Shown here: one piece after another, positions 11,764 through 20,680 of the stretch
How the letters are laid out: every line of letters starts with the position of its first letter
How positions within the stretch are numbered: position 1 is the stretch's first letter
Assembly (NCBI RefSeq): GCF_022836435.1
Contig: NZ_BQXC01000001.1
Coordinates: 2,616,121-2,680,120 of the forward strand
Direction: 5' to 3'
Length of the DNA: 64,000 nt
DNA from: Nitrosomonas sp. PY1
Lineage (GTDB): Bacteria > Pseudomonadota > Gammaproteobacteria > Burkholderiales > Nitrosomonadaceae
Made by a program: the position numbers and the translations under genes
The notes under the pieces: generated by a model
Told to the model about the DNA's origin: nothing
Seen by the model: the letters and a program-made list of their open reading frames with translations, nothing else
The model's database searches: none

Positions 11764-12876
11764 ATGGCATCCGTATCATCCGAGATAGAATTATGGTTAA
11801 ACCTCAATCTAATTGATGGCTTAGGTGACGAATCGATTCGTCGATTATTAGTCGCCTTAAGCAGCCCTGAGGCCATATTTTCAGCATCACAAGGCATACT
11901 CGAGAGCATCGTAAAACCTTCCATCGCCAAGCTTATTCAACAAGGCCCAGATCGTAGCAAAGTTATTAGCACGCTTAAATGGTTGAAAGACCCTAACAAT
12001 GCCATTATCACCTTAGCAGACACGGACTATCCTGCATCTCTATTAAATATTCCTGATCCACCACCACTATTGTATTTGAAAGGACATCGAAAGCTCCTGC
12101 AGTATCCAGCTTTAGCAGTAGTGGGTAGTCGCAATGCCACTCCACAAGGTTTATTAAATGCCGAAAATTTTTCACAAGCCGCCAGTAATGCCGGTCTTTG
12201 CATTATCAGCGGCTTGGCACTAGGAATCGATACTGCCGCGCATCAAGGTGGATTACGCGGTACTGCCAGTAGTATTGCAGTAGTTGGCACTGGCCTCGAC
12301 ATTGTTTATCCAGCAAAAAACCATGCCCTCGCGCACCAACTTGCAAAAGAAGGCGCTCTGATCTCCGAATTCCCATTGGGTATGCCCGCAATCGGTAGGA
12401 ATTTTCCGCGCCGCAACAGAATTATCAGCGGTATCAGTCAGGGCTGTCTAGTCGTTGAAGCCGCATTGCGGAGCGGCTCATTGATCACAGCACGCCAAGC
12501 CTTAGAGCAAGGACGTGAAGTGATGGCCGTTCCAGGATCTATTCATTCGCCATTATCCAAAGGCTGCCATGCTTTGATTAAACAGGGCGCAAAATTAGTC
12601 GAAAATACACAAGATATCTTAGATGAATTGGATTATGCTCCGTTGAAAAAAAACCATCGGGATTCCTCAAAAAAACAACCAATAATTCCCATAGACTCTT
12701 CTCAGAACAGCTTACTACTCACCTATCTGGGCTACGATATAGTCAATATTGACACACTCTGCTCACGCAGTGGCTTGACGGCAGAAGTTGTATCAGCCAT
12801 GCTATTGACACTTGAGCTTGAAGGTCAAGTCAGCAGTTTACCCGGAGGACGCTATCAAAGAATACTAATTAATTAG
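11764..12876 (+). CDS. dprA: DNA-processing protein DprA
   Basis: Loads RecA on incoming single-stranded DNA during natural transformation. The 370-residue protein has an N-terminal SAM-like region (LWLNLNLIDGLGDESIRRLL), an extended Rossmann core (VVGSRNATPQG, SGLALGIDTAAHQGGL, GTGLDIVYPAKN, NFPRRNRIISG) and a C-terminal winged helix (residues about 305-368). The gene is intact, so competence for transformation is plausible. It lies between the LysM gene and smg, a conserved order. Confidence 0.95.
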   Translation: MASVSSEIELWLNLNLIDGLGDESIRRLLVALSSPEAIFSASQGILESIVKPSIAKLIQQGPDRSKVISTLKWLKDPNNAIITLADTDYPASLLNIPDPPPLLYLKGHRKLLQYPALAVVGSRNATPQGLLNAENFSQAASNAGLCIISGLALGIDTAAHQGGLRGTASSIAVVGTGLDIVYPAKNHALAHQLAKEGALISEFPLGMPAIGRNFPRRNRIISGISQGCLVVEAALRSGSLITARQALEQGREVMAVPGSIHSPLSKGCHALIKQGAKLVENTQDILDELDYAPLKKNHRDSSKKQPIIPIDSSQNSLLLTYLGYDIVNIDTLCSRSGLTAEVVSAMLLTLELEGQVSSLPGGRYQRILIN

Positions 12877-12941
12877 ACGTTCTTCCTTGAAAATTTAATC
12901 ATTCACTTGTTCGTTATATTTGCAATTTATTCAATATAGCC

Positions 12942-13400
12942 ATGTTCGATATTCTTGTTTATTTGTTTGAAAACTATTTTGATTCTGGAAGCTATCCGGA
13001 CTCTGCAACATTAACCCATAAACTTACGATGGCTGGATTTCCTAATGAAGACATCACTGAAACTTTAAACTGGCTCTCGGAACTTACCAAACAAACCACC
13101 GATCATTATCCAGCTGATTTAGCGGAAAGCACTTCTTTTCGTTGCTATAGCGATAAGGAAATGGAAAAAATTGATACTGAGGGTCGCGGATTTATATACT
13201 TTCTAGAGCGGAACGCCATCATTAATCCTTTGCAGCGTGAATTACTCATCGATCGATTGTTAGTGATGGATGACAGCTCACACACTGTAGAAAAAATCAA
13301 GCTGATCGTTTTGACTGAATTATGGATTCAGAATCAATTTACCGATCATGCCGTGCTGGAAAAACTATTAGTTGTCAGTGATTCTCAATATCGTCATTAA
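12942..13400 (+). CDS. smg: Smg/DUF494 family protein
   Basis: A 152-residue protein of the Smg family (DUF494), recognised from its start MFDILVYLFENYFDS and its position between dprA and a topoisomerase gene. Acidic and mostly helical, with no enzymatic motif; its function is not established. It starts 65 bp after dprA. Confidence 0.9.
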   Translation: MFDILVYLFENYFDSGSYPDSATLTHKLTMAGFPNEDITETLNWLSELTKQTTDHYPADLAESTSFRCYSDKEMEKIDTEGRGFIYFLERNAIINPLQRELLIDRLLVMDDSSHTVEKIKLIVLTELWIQNQFTDHAVLEKLLVVSDSQYRH

Positions 13401-13565
13401 ATTAATGCATTTAGTTCATCAGAATGACATCGAATCGTAACACCATAGATTTTTACTTACAGTTTATTGAAATCTATTACTTTTTTATTTCTGCTCTTAT
13501 CCAATTATTACGAACTGATACCATAATGCGTAATAACGATAACGTGTCATTCCCAAAAGAAAACC

Positions 13566-16097
13566 ATGAGTAAGTTTTTGATCATCGCTGAAAAACCTTC
13601 TGTCGCAGCAGATATCGCAAAAGCCTTAGGTAATTTCACCAAGCATACTGATTACTTTGAAAATGATGAGTATGTCTTATCCTCCGCAGTAGGGCATTTA
13701 CTCGAATTGGTTGTGCCTGAAGAATATGAGGTAAAACGAGGTAAATGGAGCTTTGCCAATTTGCCGGTTATTCCACCACATTTTGACTTGGCACCGATCG
13801 AGAAAACTTCCGCTCGGCTCAAGCTGCTCACCAAGCTGATCAAGCGGAAAGATGTTGATATGCTAATTAATGCTTGTGATGCTGGGCGTGAAGGTGAATT
13901 GATATTTCATTATATTTTGCGCCATACCGGCGCCAATAAACCAGTCAAACGCTTATGGCTGCAATCCATGACACCGCAGGCAATTCGAACCGGTTTTACC
14001 AGTCTACTCGACAACTCAGCAGTACAGTCTTTAGCTGAAGCTGCTGTCAGTCGCTCTGAATCGGACTGGCTAGTGGGTATTAACGGCACCCGTGCCATGA
14101 CGGCATTTAACTCCCAGGAAGGTGGCTTTCATAAAACCACCGTAGGGCGTGTGCAAACCCCCACATTGGCGATTCTGGTCGAACGCGAAGAAAAAATTAA
14201 AAAATTTCGCTCACAAGATTATTGGGAAATCCATGCTACCTTTGTGACAGAGAATGGTAAATATCTTGGTAAGTGGTTTGATGAAAAATTCAGCAAAGAT
14301 AAAAACAATCAGGAATTAAAGCCGGAGCGCTTATGGGAGCTCAGTCAGGCGGAAGCTATCCGTGACAAGTGCCAAGGACAGCCAGGTATTGCGAGCGAAG
14401 AAAGCAAGCCCAGTAAAGAAATTTGCCCATTACTTTACGATCTGACCAGTTTGCAGCGTGACGCAAACAGTCGCTTTGGTTTTTCTGCCAAAACGACGCT
14501 GGGTCTAGCGCAAGCCTTATATGAAAAACATAAAGTACTCACCTACCCGAGAACAGACTCACGCGCTTTACCGGAAGATTACCTCGCCACCGTTAAAGAT
14601 ACCTTACAAAACCTTGAAAATACCGAATACGGAAAATTTTCGCAACAGATTTTAACTGCTAATTGGGTGACACCCAACAAACGAATTTTCAATAATGCCA
14701 AAATTTCTGATCACTTTGCCATTATTCCAACCCCGCTAAGCTCAGCAAAGCTTAATGAGGCTGAAATGAAATTGTATGATTTGGTTACCAAGCGTTTTTT
14801 AGCCATTTTCTTTCCTGCCGCAGAATTTTTACTTACCACGCGCATCACACGGGTTTCGGATGAGCCTTTTAAAACAGAGGGAAAAGTAATGGTAAAGGCT
14901 GGTTGGCGCGCAGTATATGGCAAACCCACCTCGACTGATGATAGCCATGACGACGCCTCGCTGGTTGCAATTACGCCGGAAAAACCTGTGTCCACCGAAA
15001 CAGTTGAAATTATCGCAAATCAAACACGTCCCCCCACACGTTTTAATGAAGCGACGCTCCTATCCGCAATGGAAGGTGCCGGAAAACTTGTAGAGGACGA
15101 AGAATTACGCGCAGCCATGAGTGCCAAAGGTTTAGGCACTCCAGCAACTCGTGCAGCGATCATTGAGGGATTGGTGCTGGAAAATTATCTTCAGCGTGTT
15201 GGACGAGAGCTTCACCCAACGGCTAAAGCAACTTCGTTAATCACCTTATTACGCGGTCTAAAAATCCCTGAGCTTATTTCACCGGAGCTTACCGGCAATT
15301 GGGAATATCAGTTGCGTCAAATTGAACAAGGGCAATTAAAACGGTCATCCTTCATGGATAAAATTGCCGATATGACTAGGCGCATCGTAGAGCAAGCAAA
15401 AACTCAACGTGGCGAAACGATCGAAGGGGATTTTTCGATTCTGCAATCTCCTTGTCCTAAATGCGGTGGCATTGTTCATGAAACTTACAAAAAATTCCAA
15501 TGCCAGAAGTGTGATTTTGCACTGTGGAAAATCCTTGCAGGACGGCAATTCGAAGTTGATGAAATGGAGGCACTGATTACTCAGCGCCAGATAGGCCCTC
15601 TACAAGGCTTTCGCAGCAAAATGGGGCAATCGTTCAATGCCATCATCCAGCTAACGGATACTTTTGAAATGAAATTCGATTTTGGTAATAACGATGCCGA
15701 TACTGACCCGGTTGATTTCAGTGGACAAGAATTACTTGGAAAGTGCCCTAAATGCAGTCATTCCGTCTATGAACACAGCCACCACTATGTTTGCGAAAAA
15801 TCACTCGGTGCTGCACGTACTTGCAGTTTCAAAATAGCAAAAATTATTCTCGAACGCCCTATCGAACGCGAACAGATCATCAAGTTATTAGAAAAAGGCA
15901 AAACCGATTTGCTACCTAAATTCATCTCAAAAAAAGGGCGTCCGTTTTCAGCTTACTTAGTTGCAAACTCCGATGGGAAAATTACTTTTGAATTTGAACA
16001 AAAAACCGCTAAAAAGACCACTGAGAAAAAGCTTGCTGTCAATACACCAACAAAACGCAGTTCAACAACCAAAACAAAAGTAACATCTCTCGATTAA
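13566..16097 (+). CDS. topB: Type IA DNA topoisomerase (topoisomerase III type)
   Basis: Passes single DNA strands through a transient break to decatenate DNA. The N-terminal Toprim domain has IAEKPSVA and the acidic triad region DACDAGREGELI. The catalytic Tyr is near residue 327 in LTYPRTDSR. The gate domain has LSAMEGAGK and KGLGTPATRAAIIEGL. The C-terminus carries zinc-ribbon-like segments: CPKCGG with CQKC, and CPKCSH with CEK, the last one degenerate. At 843 residues it is longer than E. coli TopB because of this tail, which ends in a Lys/Thr-rich stretch. No obvious frameshift. Confidence 0.93.
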   Translation: MSKFLIIAEKPSVAADIAKALGNFTKHTDYFENDEYVLSSAVGHLLELVVPEEYEVKRGKWSFANLPVIPPHFDLAPIEKTSARLKLLTKLIKRKDVDMLINACDAGREGELIFHYILRHTGANKPVKRLWLQSMTPQAIRTGFTSLLDNSAVQSLAEAAVSRSESDWLVGINGTRAMTAFNSQEGGFHKTTVGRVQTPTLAILVEREEKIKKFRSQDYWEIHATFVTENGKYLGKWFDEKFSKDKNNQELKPERLWELSQAEAIRDKCQGQPGIASEESKPSKEICPLLYDLTSLQRDANSRFGFSAKTTLGLAQALYEKHKVLTYPRTDSRALPEDYLATVKDTLQNLENTEYGKFSQQILTANWVTPNKRIFNNAKISDHFAIIPTPLSSAKLNEAEMKLYDLVTKRFLAIFFPAAEFLLTTRITRVSDEPFKTEGKVMVKAGWRAVYGKPTSTDDSHDDASLVAITPEKPVSTETVEIIANQTRPPTRFNEATLLSAMEGAGKLVEDEELRAAMSAKGLGTPATRAAIIEGLVLENYLQRVGRELHPTAKATSLITLLRGLKIPELISPELTGNWEYQLRQIEQGQLKRSSFMDKIADMTRRIVEQAKTQRGETIEGDFSILQSPCPKCGGIVHETYKKFQCQKCDFALWKILAGRQFEVDEMEALITQRQIGPLQGFRSKMGQSFNAIIQLTDTFEMKFDFGNNDADTDPVDFSGQELLGKCPKCSHSVYEHSHHYVCEKSLGAARTCSFKIAKIILERPIEREQIIKLLEKGKTDLLPKFISKKGRPFSAYLVANSDGKITFEFEQKTAKKTTEKKLAVNTPTKRSSTTKTKVTSLD

Positions 16098-16190
16098 TTT
16101 CATCATCAATCCGTTTCTATCTTTCAAAAATCTCATGTTTGTATCTGCTGCACTCACATCCTGGAATGATAGAAACGAATAATTAATCAT

Positions 16191-16902
16191 GGGGCTGTAG
16201 TAGATCAGCTTAAATTTGAGTCCAATTTTTCAATATTTTTAGTTGATGTTTAGGTGTTCCATAGTTGAATCTAAATTCACATTCTTTAAGAAAAGATGGA
16301 AATGACTCTTTGGGAATTCCATTGTATTTTCTTAAAACACGTTTGGCCTGATTCCAAAAATTCTCAATCCCATTAATGTGATTCTTGCCTTGCGCAAATA
16401 ACGTGGAATGATTAATCCGTTCATGGTAGAAGTGGCTCACATCAAGCGCATTGTAACTGCGATAACAATCTGTATAAACTACGCTGTCAGGTGCTATTTT
16501 TCTGGTTATCAGCGGCATAAGTGTTTCTGATTTAGTGTCGCCTACAACTTTTGTGTATACCTTACCACCACGCTTCAATATGCCGAACACAGCCACCTTA
16601 CCAGCAGCTCCACGGCCACGTTTACCTTTACGAACGCCACCGAAATAGCTCTCATCCAACTCCACTATACCATCAAAGATTTCGTGAGATTCCCGCTCCA
16701 GATGATAAGCAATAACTTCACGTATTTTACGATAAAACAACGCGGCGCTATTGGGTTGTATTCCGAGTATATTGGCTGCTGATCTTGCTGTAACTTCCAG
16801 TACAAAAAATTCCAGTAACCTTAACTGTATTTTCCTTAATAATCTACAATGACTTATCTTCATTTGATTAGCTTAACATCTAAGCTAATCTACTACAGCC
16901 CC
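16191..16902. mobile_element. IS1595-family insertion sequence, copy 1 (712 bp)
   Basis: Bounded by inverted ends beginning GGGGCTGTAGTAGAT, with imperfect similarity continuing about 20 bp (AGCTTA). It carries one full-length transposase gene on the minus strand. It is nearly identical to the copy at 17702-18411, which is in the opposite orientation. No direct repeat flanks it in place: TTAATCAT on the left, TAAATATT on the right. However, TTAATCAT is the exact reverse complement of the 8 bp to the left of copy 2, as expected if the 16903-17701 segment was inverted between the copies. Confidence 0.93.
16210..16863 (-). CDS. IS1595-family (ISXO2-like) transposase, intact copy
   Basis: A 217-residue DDE-type transposase of the ISXO2-like class. 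Acidic residues fall in ELDESYFGG, VYTDCYRSY and NGIENFWNQAKR, the expected D/D/E-type spacing. The N-terminal helix-turn-helix-like region (ARSAANILGIQPNSAALFYRKI) is complete. Unlike copy 2, the T-run near the 5' end is in frame, so this copy could supply active enzyme for both elements. Confidence 0.93.
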   Translation of the reverse strand: MKISHCRLLRKIQLRLLEFFVLEVTARSAANILGIQPNSAALFYRKIREVIAYHLERESHEIFDGIVELDESYFGGVRKGKRGRGAAGKVAVFGILKRGGKVYTKVVGDTKSETLMPLITRKIAPDSVVYTDCYRSYNALDVSHFYHERINHSTLFAQGKNHINGIENFWNQAKRVLRKYNGIPKESFPSFLKECEFRFNYGTPKHQLKILKNWTQI

Positions 16903-17085
16903 TAAATATTTATACATGTTAAATAACAAAGCATTACGACCTTGTTAAGACATGCCGTTGACACCGATTGAATTTTGACCATAAAATCCTAGCTGTACCG
17001 ATTGAGAACTGATCAGGTAATTCACGTGTCTTGCCTAAATTTTAGGCGGGAGAATTTAAGAGGTGATTATCATGGTTATGTATGC

Positions 17086-17372
17086 GGCTCTGTTACAAAA
17101 ATAATGCATTTCAGAGTAAATTCTTGATCTGTTGAGTTATGTGCTGTAAGTATTGAATTGTCTTTCAATAAGATGGATCTCTCCTTTTCTGAACATACGC
17201 ATAACTTCAAATCTTTCGATTGTGGCATGAACCGATTCCATATTTGCAGTACCATCTGATACAGCCCAAAATGATACTGCTCTGATATTGCCGCCACTTA
17301 AAATCACTCATCGCTTCTGTTTGTCTGAAAAAACAATGCTGAGTTACAATACAGATTTTTTGCGACAGAACC
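17086..17372 (-). mobile_element. Internally deleted IS6-family remnant, copy 1 (about 287 bp)
   Basis: Ends read GGCTCTGTTACAAAAAT on the left and, reverse-complemented, GGTTCTGTCGCAAAAAAT on the right, the terminal repeat type of the IS6/IS26 family. On the minus strand the right end translates to an IS6-like transposase start (MSDFKWRQYQ...IILGCIRWYCKYG). It then jumps to a C-terminal-like stretch (IERFEVMRMFRKGEI). The middle of the transposase, including the DDE residues, is gone, so this is a non-autonomous relic. No matching 8 bp target duplication is left. Confidence 0.78.
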
Positions 17373-17445
17373 CAAATTTGTGACACTTAGAATGCTAGGT
17401 AATATTAAAATAGAAAGCGCTATTTTTTTAGAATGAGGTTTATAA

Positions 17446-17691
17446 ATGGAAGATGCAGAAATTGCTTTAATGTTTTCTTTATTAGTGATACCCGTTGCAA
17501 TCTGGTTGCAGTTATGGGTAAAAGAACGCAGAGAAAAGAGAAGGAATACGGTCGGTGAAGAGGAGTTTCCGAGTACTGGAACGGCGCTTTTTTCTATTTT
17601 ATTGGAGGGGACCGCGATTATTGGGGGGCTTATTATGATTATTATGGGACTAAGCGGTGTGGTTAAGTACGTAATAAAATTCTACACTTAA
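17446..17691 (+). CDS. Small two-helix membrane protein, unknown
   Basis: An 81-residue product with two hydrophobic segments (about 6-24 and 50-75) separated by a charged loop (VKERREKRRN). A GAGG ribosome site lies about 8 bp before the ATG. I do not recognise the family. It lies alone in the 0.8 kb segment bounded by the two inverted IS1595 copies, immediately before copy 2, and was probably moved or inverted with that segment. Coding is supported mainly by the ribosome site and the coherent two-helix composition. Confidence 0.6.
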   Translation: MEDAEIALMFSLLVIPVAIWLQLWVKERREKRRNTVGEEEFPSTGTALFSILLEGTAIIGGLIMIIMGLSGVVKYVIKFYT

Positions 17692-17701
17692 CAATGATTA
17701 A

Positions 17702-18411
17702 GGGGCTGTAGTAGATTAGCTTAGATGTTAAGCTAATCAAATGAAGATAAGTCATTGTAGATTATTAAGGAAAGTACAGTTAAGGTTACTGGAATTTTGT
17801 GCTGGAAGTTACAGCAAGATCAGCAGCCAATATACTCGGAATACAACCCAATAGCGCCGCGTTGTTTTATCGTAAAATACGTGAAGTTATTGCTTATCAT
17901 CTGGAGCGGGAATCTCACGAAATCTTTGATGGTATAGTGGAGTTGGATGAGAGCTATTTCGGTGGCGTTCGTAAAGGTAAACGTGGCCGTGGAGCTGCTG
18001 GTAAGGTGGCTGTGTTCGGCATATTGAAGCGTGGTGGTAAGGTATACACAAAAGTTGTAGGCGACACTAAATCAGAAACACTTATGCCGCTGATAACCAG
18101 AAAAATAGCACCTGACAGCGTAGTTTATACAGATTGTTATCGCAGTTACAATGCGCTTGATGTGAGCCACTTCTACCATGAACGGATTAATCATTCCACG
18201 TTATTTGCGCAAGGCAAGAATCACATTAATGGGATTGAGAATTTTTGGAATCAGGCCAAACGTGTTTTAAGAAAATACAATGGAATTCCCAAAGAGTCAT
18301 TTCCATCTTTTCTTAAAGAATGTGAATTTAGATTCAACTATGGAACACCTAAACATCAACTAAAAATATTGAAAAATTGGACTCAAATTTAAGCTGATCT
18401 ACTACAGCCCC
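17702..18411. mobile_element. IS1595-family insertion sequence, copy 2 (710 bp)
   Basis: Same ends and sequence as the 16191 copy but inverted relative to it and 2 bp shorter. The left flank is ATGATTAA, the right flank TAAATTTT, so there is no direct duplication in place. The left flank is the reverse complement of the left flank of copy 1. The pair forms inverted repeats of about 0.7 kb around the 16903-17701 segment. Confidence 0.93.
17741..18392 (+). pseudogene. IS1595-family transposase, 5' frameshifted copy
   Basis: Compared with the intact copy, two bases are missing from the T-run near 17795 (TTTTGTGC instead of TTTTTTGTAC), shifting the first 20 codons out of frame. An internal GTG at 17799 could restart a 197-residue protein identical to the remainder, starting at LEVTARSAANILG. 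Whether that shorter form is active is unknown; the DDE residues are intact. Two other nearby substitutions (A to G) separate the copies. Confidence 0.8.
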
Positions 18412-18632
18412 TAAATTTTTATTTATCTGATTTTGACATTCTACGATTTCAGGTATACCATTTTCAAGAATAGAATGATCGGTCTACTTTTTAAAAAAGC
18501 GGAAAGCTCGTCATGGGGGTCTGGTAACAGTTGACTCGAATACCAAAATATCGTCAATGGAATTGATCTTGAGCAAATACAGGTCATACACGACCAGATT
18601 AAGATGGAGGGAATGATATTGCCAATCCTTGC

Positions 18633-18869
18633 GTGGTGGAAAGCGGCGCGCGGGATCTCGAAATAGCAACGGAAAAGCTGAGCCTATTAATTGATAGCGC
18701 CATCGTAACAGTAATGATTACCGGTAATGGTGGAATTGCGTATATAGGACGACCGGCCGCTAAAGATATTTGCGAAGCGCACAATAAATCTATGCCCGAT
18801 GATAAGAATAAAACCGGAATGAACCATCGATTTAAGCCACTTAAAATATTTATCAGGAGGGGAAAATGA
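18633..18869 (+). CDS. Unrecognised short reading frame, possibly the 3' part of a frameshifted gene
   Basis: A 78-codon frame opening at a GTG and sharing an ATGA overlap with the next gene, which argues that the 3' part is genuine coding sequence. The translation has a hydrophobic stretch (SLLIDSAIVTVMI) and no known motif. A different frame just upstream (from about 18534, EYQNIVNGIDLEQIQ...ILAWWKAAR) joins it smoothly if one base is shifted near 18650. The gene may therefore be a single disrupted protein of about 110 residues. Function unknown. Confidence 0.45.
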   Translation: MVESGARDLEIATEKLSLLIDSAIVTVMITGNGGIAYIGRPAAKDICEAHNKSMPDDKNKTGMNHRFKPLKIFIRRGK

Positions 18870-19501
18870 CTACAATCTGGCAGAATTTATCGATCCACAC
18901 CAAACGCCTTGTAATTATCACAGGAATATTGATGAGCATCGTTGTGATCGGCATGCAATTTCACGTAAGCTCTCAGGGAGACAGATCGGAAACATATCCC
19001 AAAGGCTTTCGTGGTGGCACCTGCACGATCGAATCTGAAACACTATTGATCGGTTATTCTGCATATTTTATTCCTCATGGCTATCAGGTGCCAGATGATG
19101 CTTTGAGCGCAATGTCCGTTCCCATTCTATGTAGCAAGGTACCCAGTCCGGGCCTACTCAGTATTACCATCGATCTGCTATATCCCGTGTCTATGCGAGA
19201 ACAACCTATAGCGCTCAATTTGTTTAAGGAAATCGATGGTACGCCAACGCAATCACTACTGTCGATCCCCGCCCAGAATTATCAATCCGGCATTATTTAT
19301 CAGGACATCCGCATCGATGAACCGGGAGAATATGTCATTCGCCTCTCGGGGGTAGACGAACACCAGGCTGATTTCACGTTGGAAATCCCGATTATGGTCG
19401 GCACGAAATGGTACGAGCCTTTTGTTCAGTTCTGGCCTTTGCTCTTACTGAGCACGGTAGCTGTCTTTTTATCTAATTTCAAACGAATAATTGATTTTTA
19501 A
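18866..19501 (+). CDS. Membrane-anchored protein with a beta-rich extracytoplasmic domain, unknown
   Basis: A 211-residue product with one hydrophobic helix at about 14-32 and another at about 188-205, flanking some 150 residues rich in beta-strand residues and Pro/Gly. This indicates a periplasmic domain anchored at both ends. An AGGAGGGG ribosome site overlaps the end of the preceding frame. I do not recognise the family. The topology (helix, periplasmic beta domain, helix) recalls AmoD/PmoD-like accessory proteins, but I see no copper-ligand pattern and do not make that call. Confidence 0.7.
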   Translation: MTTIWQNLSIHTKRLVIITGILMSIVVIGMQFHVSSQGDRSETYPKGFRGGTCTIESETLLIGYSAYFIPHGYQVPDDALSAMSVPILCSKVPSPGLLSITIDLLYPVSMREQPIALNLFKEIDGTPTQSLLSIPAQNYQSGIIYQDIRIDEPGEYVIRLSGVDEHQADFTLEIPIMVGTKWYEPFVQFWPLLLLSTVAVFLSNFKRIIDF

Positions 19502-19681
19502 AGTAGTCACAATTTAAATTTCTTGATTAGGAACAATTGGATTAACCTGAACTCGGCCCACTGGGAACAAAGCGGCAATTTGACGATATTTAGAATATTT
19601 GCTATTGATAGCATGATGATCATATCCTTGTTCTTGAGGTCAGTGTCTTGACAATTGTTTGCATCGAATGTGTCTCTTAGT

Positions 19682-19935
19682 GACTCTGCTGCAAAAATAG
19701 TGCATTTCAGAGTAAGTTATTGATCTATTGAGTTATGCGCCTGTACGCATTGAATTGTCTTTCAATAAGATGGATTTCTCCTAGATACCCTTATCATGTT
19801 TCCATGCCTGCAATACCACCTGATACAGCCCAAAATGATGCTGTCCCAGTAATGCCTACATTTGAAATCACTCATTGCTTCTGTCCATCTAAAAACAATG
19901 CTAGGCTACAATACAGATTTTTTTGCAACAGAGCC
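19682..19935 (-). mobile_element. Internally deleted IS6-family remnant, copy 2 (about 254 bp)
   Basis: Related to the 17086 copy in the same orientation, with a further deletion of about 35 bp. Ends are GACTCTGCTGCAAAAATA on the left and, reverse-complemented, GGCTCTGTTGCAAAAAAA on the right. The minus-strand reading again starts MSDFKCRHYW...IILGCIRWYCRHG and then breaks. The two remnants bracket about 2.3 kb of accessory DNA in direct orientation. The rest of 19502-19681 shows no gene. Confidence 0.75.
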
Positions 19936-19964
19936 GATTTACAAATGCCAGAGCAAGATCGCTT

Positions 19965-20633
19965 TCAAAACGAATAGCGATAACCAGCCCCGAATATACT
20001 AACCCACTTATTATCGTACTCAATTTGATTTTTTCCTGCGCCTGTTGGACCATCTAAGTGCAGAAAAGTGTATTGTGCAAAAAAATGATGATTTTTATGG
20101 AATTGATATTCAAGGCCTACTCGCCCTTGATAAGCGAATCCATCTTTTTGCGCTGAACCAAAACAATCACAATGAGGATTAAAATTCGCATGTGAAACTG
20201 TAGATCTTCCCCATCCAACCCCACCACCAAGAAACGCAGAAAAATCTTTAAAAAAATTCACTTTCCGATACGCATTAAATGTTGCAACTTGATAATTTCC
20301 ATCACCATTACTATCCGAATGGATTCTTCCTAGGGTAATATTCGCAATGTCATAAAATCCATGCTGATATTCTACTTCAAAGCGTGCGTTTTTTGTCTGA
20401 CGTCCCACAAAGCCTCCAACCTGAAAGCGATCTGAAAAATCTACCTTCCCTCTGAGGTTTACTGTTTCATTAAGCTTTACGTCCGCTGACCAGTTGTCAA
20501 GAAAATGAGTACCTCCCTGAATGCCTAAATAATAATCCTTCATCAAGTTACGTTCGGAAAATGCTGAATTTGATGCAAAAAATATACAAACACAAGCAAC
20601 TAACTTATATAGGTTATTTATTGAATTCATCAT
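19965..20633 (-). CDS. Outer-membrane beta-barrel protein
   Basis: A 222-residue protein with an N-terminal signal peptide (LVACVCIFFASNSAFS) and alternating amphipathic strands suggesting an eight-stranded OmpA/OmpW-like barrel. The last residue is Phe after a YRYSF-type strand, the usual outer-membrane sorting signature. A loop carries HCDCFG. Two in-frame ATGs (20633, 20630) are possible. It lies 48 bp downstream of the large Calx-beta protein gene on the same strand and may be co-transcribed with it. Specific function unknown. Confidence 0.8.
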   Translation of the reverse strand: MMNSINNLYKLVACVCIFFASNSAFSERNLMKDYYLGIQGGTHFLDNWSADVKLNETVNLRGKVDFSDRFQVGGFVGRQTKNARFEVEYQHGFYDIANITLGRIHSDSNGDGNYQVATFNAYRKVNFFKDFSAFLGGGVGWGRSTVSHANFNPHCDCFGSAQKDGFAYQGRVGLEYQFHKNHHFFAQYTFLHLDGPTGAGKNQIEYDNKWVSIFGAGYRYSF

Positions 20634-20680
20634 ATAGGTTTTAAATTTATGCTACTTACTGCTTTGCTTGTAGCGCGGCA

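Noticed and set aside
16963..16992. TTGACA with TAAAAT 18 bp later as a strong promoter
   Set aside because: Good spacing, but no gene starts within 450 bp downstream on that strand; likely fortuitous in AT-rich scar DNA.
16191..18411. Two inverted IS1595 copies acting as a composite transposon
   Set aside because: The outer flanks (TTAATCAT and TAAATTTT) do not match, so the pair did not insert as one unit; inversion between copies fits better.
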